Shown piece by piece: positions 26,433 to 35,163 of a stretch of 64,000 nt of DNA (positions within the stretch are counted from its first letter, which is position 1; the number at the start of each line of letters is the position of its first letter). Origin of the DNA: Chitinophagaceae bacterium (lineage in GTDB: Bacteria; Bacteroidota; Bacteroidia; Chitinophagales; Chitinophagaceae); assembly GCA_019638625.1 (NCBI GenBank), contig JAHBTK010000001.1:124001-188000 (forward strand), given 5' to 3'. The notes beneath the pieces are model-generated. The model saw only the letters and a list, made by a program, of their open reading frames with translations, was not told where the DNA came from and ran no database searches. The position numbers were made by a program, and so were the translations under genes.

Positions 26433-27926
26433 TTATTTTATCGAATTGAACAATCGTTTCCAGCGGGGCCCTTTATCCCAACTGAACCAGATCAGGGAAG
26501 CCCTGCCCACAATATGGTCTTCCGGTACAAACCCCCAGAAGCGGGAGTCCTGTGAGTTGTGACGGTTGTCGCCCATCATCCAGTAATAGTTCATTTTAAA
26601 GGTGTACTCGTTGGTTTCTGTTCCGTTAATGATAAATTTTCCGCCGGGGGCCTCTACCAGTTCATTGTTTTCATATACGTCTATAATACGCCTGTAGAAA
26701 GGAATATTGTCTGCCGTAAGTGTAATTGTTTTTCCTTTCTCCGGTACCCATATCGGGCCGTAAAAGTCTTCACTCCATCTATAACGGAGCGTGTCCTGTG
26801 GAAATACATGCGGTGTGTAGTCTTTTATTTCTTTTTGAATACTTTCCACAAAGGGTTGCTGCCTCATCCGTTCTGCCTCTTCTTCTGTTAACATGATCTC
26901 ATAAGTAGCGGCGGGGCCCGTTGCGCGGAGTTGTCCGTCTCCCACATTAAAATCCTCTTTTAACGCGTCCGCATCAAGGTACTGTCCTTTGGTCTTTACA
27001 AAATAAGTGGTGGCTGCGTCATTCGGAAGGTAACTTTTTTCTCCGTTTATATATACTTCCGTATTGATTATCTGCAGCGAATCTCCCGGGATAGCCACCG
27101 CCCTTTTAATGAAATTCTCTCTTTTATCAACCGGCCTCACCAGGATATCATCCCTTTGTTGAAACAGTGCCTCCCGGTTGTTTTTGTAATGTTCCCGCAG
27201 GAAATCATAGTAGTTGACATTCGACTGATACTCTCCGATAACGGTATCGCCCACCGGGTAATTGAATACCACTACATCATTGCGTTTCACCGGGCTTGAC
27301 CACAGGCGTTTGTACGGTATCTTTATCCATTCCAGGTAGGATTTGCTGTTCACTATGGGAGCGGTATGGTGCACAAAAGGGATGGCCAATGGTGTATTGG
27401 GCAGGCGGGGACCATAGCTCAGTTTGCTTACAAACAGGAAGTCGTTCACCATCAATGTTTTTTCCATACTGCCGGTAGGGATCACATAGGCTTCAAAAAT
27501 GAATGTCCGGATGATGCTGGCAGCCACCACGGCAAATACGGCGGCGTCTATCCATTCCCTGGTCGACGACTTTTTATAGTTCTTCACCACGGCATTGCCA
27601 GCATATCTTTCGTTTTTTGAATAACCCAGGTAGGGAAAGTAGAGGAATGGCACAAACACCGCGGCTGCATGGTGCAGCAGGGAGAAACGTCCGAAGTGCT
27701 CTACGAATTTTATATAGATCCAGATGGTGATAAACTGCCCTACGATCGGTATGAACTGAAGAAAGAACCAATACTTCTTCAACGGCATTTTTTCAACTAC
27801 CAACCAGGTGTTATAATAGGGTATCAGGGCCTTCCAGGGGGTAATACCCGCCTTCCTGAACATGCCATACAAACCATAATGAAACCCTATAGTGCCTAAA
27901 ATAAAAATGATCCAGCCTGAACTCAT
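26433..27926 (-). CDS. lepB: Signal peptidase I with N-terminal DUF5684 membrane domain
   Basis: A 497-residue protein. Residues about 1-110 form a multi-helix DUF5684-like region (GMFRKAGITPWKALIPYYNT). The S26 peptidase follows a helix near 127-145, with the nucleophile Ser153 in IPTGSMEKTLM and the general-base Lys274 in RENFIKRAVAIPGDS. The box-E motif is MMGDNRHNSQDSRFWG. It is larger than E. coli LepB owing to insertions between boxes, common in Bacteroidota. It cleaves exported preproteins at the inner membrane. Confidence 0.95.
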   Translation of the reverse strand: MSSGWIIFILGTIGFHYGLYGMFRKAGITPWKALIPYYNTWLVVEKMPLKKYWFFLQFIPIVGQFITIWIYIKFVEHFGRFSLLHHAAAVFVPFLYFPYLGYSKNERYAGNAVVKNYKKSSTREWIDAAVFAVVAASIIRTFIFEAYVIPTGSMEKTLMVNDFLFVSKLSYGPRLPNTPLAIPFVHHTAPIVNSKSYLEWIKIPYKRLWSSPVKRNDVVVFNYPVGDTVIGEYQSNVNYYDFLREHYKNNREALFQQRDDILVRPVDKRENFIKRAVAIPGDSLQIINTEVYINGEKSYLPNDAATTYFVKTKGQYLDADALKEDFNVGDGQLRATGPAATYEIMLTEEEAERMRQQPFVESIQKEIKDYTPHVFPQDTLRYRWSEDFYGPIWVPEKGKTITLTADNIPFYRRIIDVYENNELVEAPGGKFIINGTETNEYTFKMNYYWMMGDNRHNSQDSRFWGFVPEDHIVGRASLIWFSWDKGPRWKRLFNSIK

Positions 27927-27946
27927 GTATCTGTTTTTGAGGTTGC

Positions 27947-27954
27947 CAAAAATA
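27947..27954 (-). promoter_or_regulatory. Possible -7 box of the lepB promoter
   Basis: On the minus strand TATTTTTG matches TAnnTTTG and lies 20 bp before the lepB ATG, in the 124-bp gap after the hydrolase gene. No clear -33 TTG is seen, so support is moderate. Confidence 0.4.
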
Positions 27955-28050
27955 GTATAAAAAATACTGATTACGGGTATATGTCGGTGCGGAAGCCAAA
28001 ATGTTACATCTTATGGCGAAAAACTTGTTAATTACTGTATATTATAGTAC

Positions 28051-28710
28051 TTAGAGTACGTCATTCAGCAGCCGGGAAACCTCGCCGGCCTGTTGAAAAA
28101 CCATGAAATGTCCTCCTTTATCGATAGTATAAGCGGGATGTACATAAGAAATCGGGAAAAGCTTGTCGCGGTTTCCATGAATTTGCACAAAAGGCACCTG
28201 TATGTCTTTATTTTTCCAGTTCAGTATCTGATGTATAGACCATTTCAGGTAAGCAGCGTTTACACTATTCCGGTAGCTGCCCGCCATTTTCCTGGCTTCG
28301 GGAGTTTGGGCGCCCAGGAAATAGTTTTGAACGGGGTAAAATATTTTTAAGGGAAGTAGTTTTTGCATATTTCGTTTGGGGAGGAGATAGTCCAGTTTCA
28401 GTTTCCCGCAGACACGCATCCAGCGAGGCACTTCTTTATAATGAGTGATGCTGGAAATAAGGACGATTTTTTTAACTGGTATCAGCCTGGAGATTTCAAT
28501 GCTCATCATTCCTCCAAAGGACGCTCCTACCAGGATAGGGTCCGGTTCTCTGACCGCTTCGCTCATTCGCCTGGCATAGTCCTGTATAGGCTCATTATCC
28601 CGGGGCAGTACCCATTTAAGATAGTGTACTTCCACGTCTTCCGGCCAGTCAATATGACTGAAGATTTTTTCATCAGCCCCCAACCCCGCGATGCAGTACA
28701 CATTCTTCAT
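28051..28710 (-). CDS. Alpha/beta-hydrolase-fold protein
   Basis: A 219-residue cytoplasmic protein from the ATG at 28710, one base past the preceding stop; an ATG seven codons upstream would overlap that gene. The nucleophile elbow is ILVGASFGGMMSIEISRL (GxSxGG with Ser). The late His is in IDKGGHFMVFQQ, and an acidic partner in QIHGNRDKLFP. It opens NVYCIAGLGADEKIF, typical of a small Bacteroidota clade. The substrate is unknown. Translational coupling with the response regulator gene is likely. Confidence 0.85.
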   Translation of the reverse strand: MKNVYCIAGLGADEKIFSHIDWPEDVEVHYLKWVLPRDNEPIQDYARRMSEAVREPDPILVGASFGGMMSIEISRLIPVKKIVLISSITHYKEVPRWMRVCGKLKLDYLLPKRNMQKLLPLKIFYPVQNYFLGAQTPEARKMAGSYRNSVNAAYLKWSIHQILNWKNKDIQVPFVQIHGNRDKLFPISYVHPAYTIDKGGHFMVFQQAGEVSRLLNDVL

Positions 28711-28711
28711 C

Positions 28712-29875
28712 TTATTTTCTGGGGATAACATAGGTATTTACATCCTCTTCCGTAATTGTTTTTCCCGAAAGAATGATCAGGCGCTCCACCACATTCCTGA
28801 GCTCCCGGATATTACCCGTCCAGTTATTGCCCTGCAGGGCTTTTATGGCTGCCTCTTCAATGGATTTTTTGGGAATGCCGTATTCGGCGCAGATGTCTGT
28901 CAGGAATTTGTCTACCAGCAGGGGAATATCGTTTTGGCGGTTGTTAAGTGAGGGAACATTGATGATGATGACACCCAGCCGGTGATAAAGGTCGAGCCGG
29001 AAATTCTTTTCCTCTACTTCCTTCAGCAGGTCCTTGTTGGTAGCTGCTATCACCCGCACGTCCACGCTGATATCCTTGTCGCCTCCCACCCGGGTTATCT
29101 TTCCTTCCTGCAATGCCCTGAGCACCTTGGCCTGCGCGTTAAGGCTCATGTCCCCGATTTCGTCCAGGAACAAAGTGCCTCCATGTGCCTGTTCAAATTT
29201 TCCTATCCGTTGTTTTACCGCGGAAGTAAAAGAGCCTTTTTCATGACCAAACAGTTCACTTTCTATCAGTTCCCCGGGTATGGCCGCGCAATTTACCTCT
29301 ATCAGGGCACCTTTGGACCGGTTGCTTTTTTCGTGAATCCAGCGGGCTACCAGTTCTTTACCCACCCCGTTCTCACCCATGATCATCACCCTTGCTTCCG
29401 TGGGCGCCACTTTATCGATGGTCTCTTTTATTTTCACCATAGGGTCGCTTTCGCCAATCATCTCCTCCACTTTTGACGCTTTTCTGCGCAGCACTTTGGT
29501 TTCGGTTACCAGGTTGGTTTTGTCCATGGCGTTGCGGATGGTGATGAGCAACCGGTTTAGATCGGGTGGCTTGGAGATATAATCGTAAGCTCCTTTTTTA
29601 ACCGCCTCTACAGCGGTTTCTATGGTGCCGTGCCCGGATATCATGATGACGGGAACATCTGCATTGATCTCACTTACCTTTTCCAGGAATTCCACGCCAT
29701 CAATCCTGGGCATTTTAATATCGCAGAGAACGACATCGTAGTTTTTCTCCCGGAACTTCTTCAGCCCTTCTTCCCCATCACCTGCTTCATCAATTTTGTA
29801 TCCTTCGTAGGATAAAATTTCTCCAAGGGTTTTGCGTATTGCTTTTTCATCATCTATTATCAGAATATTTGACAT
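28712..29875 (-). CDS. NtrC-type response regulator lacking the DNA-binding domain
   Basis: I chose the ATG at 29875 (387 aa), which opens MSNILIIDDEKAIRKTL; a GTG at 29905 is an alternative. The receiver domain carries the phospho-acceptor Asp52 in VVLCDIKMPRIDG. The AAA+ sigma-54 domain has Walker A GENGVGKE, LFLDEIGDM and NNWTGNIRELRNVVERL. Two oddities stand out: the GAFTGA loop reads GSFTSA, and the protein ends (EEDVNTYVIPRK) just after the AAA+ lid with no Fis-type helix-turn-helix. It may act in solution or through another partner. Confidence 0.93.
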   Translation of the reverse strand: MSNILIIDDEKAIRKTLGEILSYEGYKIDEAGDGEEGLKKFREKNYDVVLCDIKMPRIDGVEFLEKVSEINADVPVIMISGHGTIETAVEAVKKGAYDYISKPPDLNRLLITIRNAMDKTNLVTETKVLRRKASKVEEMIGESDPMVKIKETIDKVAPTEARVMIMGENGVGKELVARWIHEKSNRSKGALIEVNCAAIPGELIESELFGHEKGSFTSAVKQRIGKFEQAHGGTLFLDEIGDMSLNAQAKVLRALQEGKITRVGGDKDISVDVRVIAATNKDLLKEVEEKNFRLDLYHRLGVIIINVPSLNNRQNDIPLLVDKFLTDICAEYGIPKKSIEEAAIKALQGNNWTGNIRELRNVVERLIILSGKTITEEDVNTYVIPRK

Positions 29876-30004
29876 AATATTGGCTTTTAGGGTCGGTTTA
29901 TCCACTAAAGGTTTTGAAAATTAGTGCTTTTCTTGAAGCGAACCGACTAATAAAATCAAAAAATTATTTGTGTTCCTGGTATTGCCAATATCATGCCAGC
30001 GGCC

Positions 30005-30038
30005 AAATAAAAAACCCTCCATAGACATGGAAGGTTTT
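30005..30038 (-). terminator. Rho-independent terminator after the first amt gene
   Basis: On the minus strand AACCTTCCAT, loop GTCT and ATGGAGGGTT form a near-perfect stem followed by TTTTATTT. It lies about 50 bp past the stop at 30086. Confidence 0.88.
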
Positions 30039-30085
30039 AACGATTGCTTGCCCTATGAAAAATGTATCAATATTCCTTTTATCGG

Positions 30086-31405
30086 TTAAAGACTTTCATC
30101 ATGCTGGGTGATATCAAGTCCCAATTCCTCTTCAGACTCAGATACCCTGAGCGGATGGATGATATCTACCAGTTTAAAGACAATGAATCCCATGATAAAA
30201 GCAAATGCCACAGCGATTACACAACCCAGCAACTGGTTGAAGAAGAATTCTGTTCCACCGTATAACAAGCCATCCTGCCCGTCAGGGTTTATTTTAGTGC
30301 TTGCGAAGATACCGGTACAGATCATTCCGACGATTCCTCCTACACCATGGCAGGGGAATACATCCAGCGTATCGTCAATACCTGATTTATTCTTCCAGTG
30401 AACGGCCAGGTTGGCCAGGATAGCGGCTATGAAACCTATAAAGATACTCTGCGGAAGTCCTACAAAACCGGCAGCAGGCGTGATGGCTACCAGACCAACC
30501 ACTGCACCGATGCAGAAGCCCAGTGCAGATGGCTTTCTGCCCCTGATGGCATCAAAAAAGATCCAGGCCAACCCTGCCGCTGCGGAGGCGGTGTTGGTAT
30601 TCGCGAATGCATCAACTGCCAGGCTATTGGCACCCAGCGCAGATCCTGCATTGAAACCAAACCAGCCAAACCACAGCAATCCGGTACCTAACAAGACATA
30701 AGGTACACGGGCAGGCTTTACTTCTTCTTTTTTAAGGAGCGATTTCCTTTTTTTCAAAACAATCGCACCTGCCAGCGCTACGCACCCTGCAGACATGTGC
30801 ACCACCGTTCCCCCGGCAAAATCGAGTACTCCCATTTGTGCCAGCAGTCCGTCAGGATGCCAGGTCCAGTGGGCCAGTGGCGCATAAATGATAAGGCTGA
30901 AGAGGATCATGAACAACACGTAGGAGGTAAACCGGATACGCTCCGCTGTACCGCCTACTACGAGTGCAGGTGTAATGATCGCGAATTTCATCTGAAACAG
31001 CGCGAACAGAAGGATAGGAATGGTTGGAGCGCCACCCCAGGGCTCATGCCCGTTCAGTCCATTCATGAAAAGGAATTCAGAAGGGTTGCCGATAAAGCCT
31101 CCAATGGAAGTGCCAAATGCGAGCCCGAACCCGACTACCAGCCACAGTATGCTGATGAGACCTGTGGCGATAAAGCTCTGAAGCATGGTAGAGATCACGT
31201 TTTTCTTACCTACCATTCCCCCGTAAAAAAAGGAAAGTCCGGGTGTCATCAACAGTACCAGGGCGGCAGATATCAGTACCCAGGTGATATCCGCCGCGCT
31301 GTATACTTCAGATCCGTCGAAATCGGCTACCAGCGGTACAAATATGCCGATCACGGCGAAAATAGTTAAGAGGATAAAAGGTATAGAACTGTTTGCTTTA
31401 GTCAT
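30086..31405 (-). CDS. amt: Ammonium transporter, distal copy
   Basis: A 439-residue AmtB/Rh-family channel with about 12 helices. Signatures include MTPGLSFFYGGMVGKKNVIS, the first pore His in LAHWTWHPDG, DFAGGTVVHMSAGCVALAGA and the second pore-region His in DVFPCHGVGGIVGMI. The C-terminus ends ESEEELGLDITQHDESL, close to that of the other copy. No P-II (glnK) gene is adjacent. It is the last gene of the amt-porin-amt set, before a strong terminator. Confidence 0.95.
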   Translation of the reverse strand: MTKANSSIPFILLTIFAVIGIFVPLVADFDGSEVYSAADITWVLISAALVLLMTPGLSFFYGGMVGKKNVISTMLQSFIATGLISILWLVVGFGLAFGTSIGGFIGNPSEFLFMNGLNGHEPWGGAPTIPILLFALFQMKFAIITPALVVGGTAERIRFTSYVLFMILFSLIIYAPLAHWTWHPDGLLAQMGVLDFAGGTVVHMSAGCVALAGAIVLKKRKSLLKKEEVKPARVPYVLLGTGLLWFGWFGFNAGSALGANSLAVDAFANTNTASAAAGLAWIFFDAIRGRKPSALGFCIGAVVGLVAITPAAGFVGLPQSIFIGFIAAILANLAVHWKNKSGIDDTLDVFPCHGVGGIVGMICTGIFASTKINPDGQDGLLYGGTEFFFNQLLGCVIAVAFAFIMGFIVFKLVDIIHPLRVSESEEELGLDITQHDESL

Positions 31406-31483
31406 ATAGAGTATTTTTGGTTGAACGTAGGGGTTTACTTAAGTTGATTTATTACCTGGCGCCGGTGGCTATCCGTCGCAATG

Positions 31484-32545
31484 CTAGAAATAAACAATTG
31501 CCGCCAGCAGAAATGTTCCGGTGCTTTTGGAACCACTATTATTATTTTTAAAGTAAATGGGGTCAGCGGCTGAGTCTAGTCTGAACTCGGGGATTATAAT
31601 AATATTAGAGTGTGGTTTGATATTGGCGGAAAGTGTTGTCTGGAAAATACTGGTATGAAAGAAGCCGGTTCCGTGTTTTTTATCATCAAAATACTCTCCG
31701 CGCAGCGTCAGTCCGAATTTATCCGATGGGTCTACATTCAGGTAGAGTGCTGAGCCCCACCAACTGTAGGTATCGTCTCCTTCCGGTTTGTAAAATTTCA
31801 CAGTGCCGTCGTACCCGATATTGAATTTTTCAGAAAGCTTGGCTGTAGCGGTCAATCCCACCTGGTTGCCGGTACCGTTATCCATATCTTTTCCGCCTGC
31901 ATAGTTAAGGAACGCACTGAAGTTTTCGTAGGTGGTGCTGAGTTGAGCCAGGAAGTTCTTCTTTCCGAAATTTGCATAGATCAGGTCGTTCGGATTGGCA
32001 ACTCCCAGCATCAGTCCGAAATGGTCTCCCAGTCCGAAATCGGCCTTAATGCCGGTATGGGAGAAGGGACCATAGGAGAACATATAGCTCATGCTGTAGT
32101 TCCTGTTAAATTGCGGGTCCAGCAGTTCGTACCCGATATGGGTACCAAACTTACCCATGGTAAAAGAGACCTTATCACTGGGGGCATAGGTAACATAAGC
32201 CTGCTTGATGGATTGAAGTATGCCATCCTCTTCCTCTGCATAGGAGAACTCCCTCGCTCTTTGCCCGAAACCGAGGTCTACGGTGGCGGAAACTTTACCA
32301 AAACTGTAATCGGCTTTAAGGGAGGCCATGCCTACCTCAAAGGAGTTTTGTGAATTTGTAAAGCTGGTATAGTTGTTTAATTCATTGGCATCCTTTGCGT
32401 TAGCAAAATTGAAACGGTAGTAGGCGTCTACGAATCCGGAAACGGTCAGTTCTCCCTTGGTTGGAGTGGTAGTTGCCGGTTCCTGTGAAAAAGCCGTAGA
32501 AACAGAAGTCGTAGCCACAGCCAGTGTCAGAATTTTTCTTAACAT
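31484..32545 (-). CDS. Outer-membrane porin-like beta-barrel
   Basis: A 353-residue exported protein (signal peptide to about TAFSQ). It opens GELTVSGFVDAYYRFNFANA and consists of alternating beta-strands such as KQAYVTYAPSDKVSFTMGKF and GTHIGYELLDPQFNRNYSMS. The C-terminus AAIVYF ends in Phe, the outer-membrane assembly signal. This family commonly lies next to amt genes in Bacteroidota, so it probably admits ammonium or a nitrogenous solute. A long hairpin lies just upstream. Confidence 0.85.
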   Translation of the reverse strand: MLRKILTLAVATTSVSTAFSQEPATTTPTKGELTVSGFVDAYYRFNFANAKDANELNNYTSFTNSQNSFEVGMASLKADYSFGKVSATVDLGFGQRAREFSYAEEEDGILQSIKQAYVTYAPSDKVSFTMGKFGTHIGYELLDPQFNRNYSMSYMFSYGPFSHTGIKADFGLGDHFGLMLGVANPNDLIYANFGKKNFLAQLSTTYENFSAFLNYAGGKDMDNGTGNQVGLTATAKLSEKFNIGYDGTVKFYKPEGDDTYSWWGSALYLNVDPSDKFGLTLRGEYFDDKKHGTGFFHTSIFQTTLSANIKPHSNIIIIPEFRLDSAADPIYFKNNNSGSKSTGTFLLAAIVYF

Positions 32546-32575
32546 TGCAGTTGATTTTTAAGTTTTAGAAGAAAG

Positions 32576-32620
32576 GGTACAGTTAGAAACCTGGTCAGAG
32601 GTTTTGTTAAAAACTGTACC
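32576..32620 (-). promoter_or_regulatory. Nested inverted repeat between the proximal amt gene and the porin gene
   Basis: GGTACAGTT (32576-32584) and AACTGTACC (32612-32620) are perfect 9-bp arms. Inside them AAACCT (near 32587) pairs with AGGTTT (near 32599). The hairpin lies 31 bp upstream of the porin ATG. It could be an attenuator, a processing site giving different expression of amt and porin, or an operator; a T-run suits a terminator only on the + strand. Confidence 0.5.
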
Positions 32621-32661
32621 TTTTCGTTTATCTGAGTGTAATATTTACAACAGGCTTGTTA

Positions 32662-34050
32662 CTAAAGGGCTGCTTCCTCCTCTTTGATCTGTCCATTGGT
32701 ATGTACCAGTAAAGTGCCCTGCATGTATTTTTCATTGTGTTGGGTAGCGTCAAGTCCAATTTCTTCTTCTTCAGCCGTAACCCGCAGCGGAAGTATGAAA
32801 TTGATGAACTTGAAAATCACGAACGAAACGATAAAGCTGTATGATACGGCAATTACCATTGCTTTCAACTGGGTGAAGAAAAAAGCCGGGTTTCCATAGA
32901 ATAAACCATTGCTTCCGTCCCCGTTCACAGCGGTGGTAGCAAATACACCGGTCAGCAACATACCTACCATACCACCCAGACCATGACACGGAAACACATC
33001 CAGTGTATCGTCCAGGCTGGACTTCTGTTTGTAGTACACGGCAATATTTGAGATCAGGGCTGCAGCAACTCCTATAAAGATGCTTTGGGGTATAGCTACA
33101 AAACCTGCAGCGGGCGTGATAGCTACCAAACCGACTACAGCGCCGATACAAAAGCCAACCACAGAGGGTTTTTTTCCTCTTACCACATCAAAAAACATCC
33201 AGCCCAATCCGGCAGCCGCAGCCGCAGTATTGGTAGTAGCAAATGCTGATACAGCCAACTCATTAGCCCCCAATGCGGAACCTGCATTGAAGCCAAACCA
33301 GCCGAACCAGAGTAAACCGGTACCGATCAATACATAAGGAATATTGGCCGGGGGAATTTCCTTGTGCTCCATGTGTGCTTTACGGCGTTTCAATACCAGG
33401 GCGCCGGCCAATGCCGCGCAGCCGGCGGAAATATGTACCACGGTACCGCCGGCAAAATCAAGCGCTCCCATTTTATAGAGGAATCCTTCCGGGTGCCAGC
33501 TCCAGTGTGCCAGGGGGGCATATACGAGGATGCTGAATAAGGCGATAAATAATATATAAGAAGTAAACCGGATTCTTTCGGCTACGGCGCCTACTACCAG
33601 TCCGGGCGTAATAATGGCAAACATCAATTGAAAGACAGAAAAGAGTGTTTTGGGTATAGTGGGCGCCCCTCCCCAGGGTTCACCGGAGGCAACATCTTTG
33701 TAGAACATGTGGGTGGTGGGATTTCCTATAAAACCTCCGATATCTTCCCCGAAACAGAGGCTGTATCCTACGAAGATCCAAAGCACACTTACCACACCGG
33801 CTGCCACTACGCTTTTCATCATAGTAGAAATTACATTTTTACGGTGTACCATGCCGCCGTAGAAAAAAGCCAGACCGGGGGTCATTAAGAACACCAGCGC
33901 TGCGGCTACAATCACCCAGGCAATATCAGAGCTGTTATAGGTTCCATCGGGCGCTGCATAATCAGGGATTGGTTTAATAAAAATGGCAGCCAGGGCGATG
34001 GCTACCAATATTGCAAAGGGGGCAATCTGTTTCAATGTTCTCTTAGCCAT
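32662..34050 (-). CDS. amt: Ammonium transporter, proximal copy
   Basis: A 462-residue Amt protein, colinear with the distal copy: MTPGLAFFYGGMVHRKNVIS, LAHWSWHPEG, DFAGGTVVHISAGCAALAGA and DVFPCHGLGGMVGML. It has a longer C-terminal tail (EEEEIGLDATQHNEKYMQGT then LLVHTNGQIKEEEAAL), which in this family is the cytosolic regulatory region. It follows a well-formed promoter at 34100-34135 and heads the amt-porin-amt set. Confidence 0.95.
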   Translation of the reverse strand: MAKRTLKQIAPFAILVAIALAAIFIKPIPDYAAPDGTYNSSDIAWVIVAAALVFLMTPGLAFFYGGMVHRKNVISTMMKSVVAAGVVSVLWIFVGYSLCFGEDIGGFIGNPTTHMFYKDVASGEPWGGAPTIPKTLFSVFQLMFAIITPGLVVGAVAERIRFTSYILFIALFSILVYAPLAHWSWHPEGFLYKMGALDFAGGTVVHISAGCAALAGALVLKRRKAHMEHKEIPPANIPYVLIGTGLLWFGWFGFNAGSALGANELAVSAFATTNTAAAAAGLGWMFFDVVRGKKPSVVGFCIGAVVGLVAITPAAGFVAIPQSIFIGVAAALISNIAVYYKQKSSLDDTLDVFPCHGLGGMVGMLLTGVFATTAVNGDGSNGLFYGNPAFFFTQLKAMVIAVSYSFIVSFVIFKFINFILPLRVTAEEEEIGLDATQHNEKYMQGTLLVHTNGQIKEEEAAL

Positions 34051-34300
34051 TAGTGGAGAAGTTTTAAATTTTAAAAATTAATAATTTGTATTTTTTCAAC
34101 AAATCTATAGATATTTTGAATTATTAAAAACAAAATTATTAACATTTTAAAAATAATCATGTATTTATTTTGAATCTTAGATATTTTCAACTCCCCCTTT
34201 AGATGTCTATTTTAGTATTAATTTGTTGATTATCAAAATGTAATATTCTTTTATGTATAGAGTTATTTTTATATTATATAAAATTTTATATGATTTTTTA
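34051..34300. other. AT-rich intergenic region upstream of the amt locus
   Basis: No gene is seen. The stretch is very AT-rich (runs such as TTTTTATATTATATAAAATT) and holds the amt promoter at its left and a terminator just beyond its right end. It may bind nucleoid proteins or nitrogen regulators; no sigma-54 GG-N10-GC box was recognised. Confidence 0.5.
34100..34135 (-). promoter_or_regulatory. Promoter of the amt-porin-amt locus
   Basis: On the minus strand TTTTG (34135-34131), a 23-bp spacer and TAGATTTG (34107-34100) fit the Bacteroidota consensus. The ATG at 34050 lies 50 bp downstream. It is a housekeeping-type promoter, so nitrogen control must act by another route. Confidence 0.65.
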
Positions 34301-34340
34301 AAAATAGAAAAGGCGACCATTTGGTCGCCTTTTCTATTTT
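34301..34340 (-). terminator. Bidirectional-looking terminator after the S74-like gene
   Basis: AAATAGAAAAGGCGACC and GGTCGCCTTTTCTATTT are perfect inverted arms around a 5-nt loop, with U-runs on both strands. It ends the gene at 34358-34780 and insulates the amt promoter. Confidence 0.9.
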
Positions 34341-34357
34341 GATATTACCAATGCAGC

Positions 34358-34780
34358 TTATTCTGCTCCTTTTTGCAATTCTGCGATCAGGGCTTTCAAT
34401 TTTTCAATTTCAAGTTCCTGGGCTTTAATGGTCGTGGCCATTTTATAAACCAGTTTTTCTTCGTCAAGCACTTTCACAGTAGCCTTGCGGTAAGCGTTTT
34501 TGCCATACATGTAAGAAACGGTTTTTTCCTTCACCAACTCCGGGAACAATTGCATAAGCTCTTTCTCCAGGAAACCATATTTTGAGGTATTGCTCAATTT
34601 GAGGTATTTAAATGTGCTGATATTGGTATCAGGCTCTGTATATTTAGTTGGGGAAGAACCGGTTTGCAGAGCAGAACCGTTAACTTTTACATACGCGATA
34701 TCCTGCTGTGCGATGGTTACGGCTGCGAAGAATGAGAAACTGATGAATAATACAGATATTTTCAACTTAGACGTATTCAT
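34358..34780 (-). CDS. Small exported protein derived from an S74/endosialidase-chaperone domain
   Basis: A 140-residue protein with a signal peptide (to about VTIAQQ). The middle contains KYGFLEKELMQLFPELVKEK, the pattern of the intramolecular chaperone domain of phage tail fibres (yGFiAQEle.vfPelV). The C-terminus MATTIKAQELEIEKLKALIA is the usual coiled coil. The catalytic part and fibre body are missing. Bacteroidota have many such small relatives; their role is unknown. Confidence 0.65.
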   Translation of the reverse strand: MNTSKLKISVLFISFSFFAAVTIAQQDIAYVKVNGSALQTGSSPTKYTEPDTNISTFKYLKLSNTSKYGFLEKELMQLFPELVKEKTVSYMYGKNAYRKATVKVLDEEKLVYKMATTIKAQELEIEKLKALIAELQKGAE

Positions 34781-34860
34781 ATGTCTGATGTTTTTAAGCT
34801 TTAAAAGAAGTAATAAAATGAAGATGGATCAAACGTGTTGAACCTTAAAGATGTCAGATA

Positions 34861-35163
34861 CTATACCTGTTGGTTGGGAGGAGGAGAAAATACCGGATCA
34901 AAGGAAGATAATATCTTGTTGGCAACGGTAGGGGACAAAAGAGCCCTGTCCGGTTGAGGAAAACCTACCAGCGAAATTTCAAAGCTGTGATGAGCTTCCC
35001 GCACGGTTTCGTTCTCTTTTAAAGAATCTTCAGTTTCCTGGGCAGGCATCTCCGTTGCTATCTCACTAATCTGCTTCAAGCTAATGATATCATGCAGGGC
35101 GCTTCCGCTTCCAAAAACAAGCAGCAGAAACAGCGCAGCGATATGTTTGCAGATCGTGTTCAT
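34861..35163 (-). CDS. Small exported protein of unknown function
   Basis: A 100-residue protein with a hydrophobic N-terminus (MNTICKHIAALFLLLVFGSG) that is either a signal peptide or a membrane anchor. An acidic middle (AQETEDSLKENETVRE) precedes a C-terminus ending SSFDPVFSPPPNQQV. I know no domain. It is followed at 80 bp by the S74-like gene on the same strand. Confidence 0.5.
   Translation of the reverse strand: MNTICKHIAALFLLLVFGSGSALHDIISLKQISEIATEMPAQETEDSLKENETVREAHHSFEISLVGFPQPDRALLSPTVANKILSSFDPVFSPPPNQQV

Noticed and set aside
28712..29905. Loss of the regulator's DNA-binding domain by frameshift
   Set aside because: The stop is 1 bp before the ATG of an intact, coupled hydrolase gene, so there is no room for a decayed domain.
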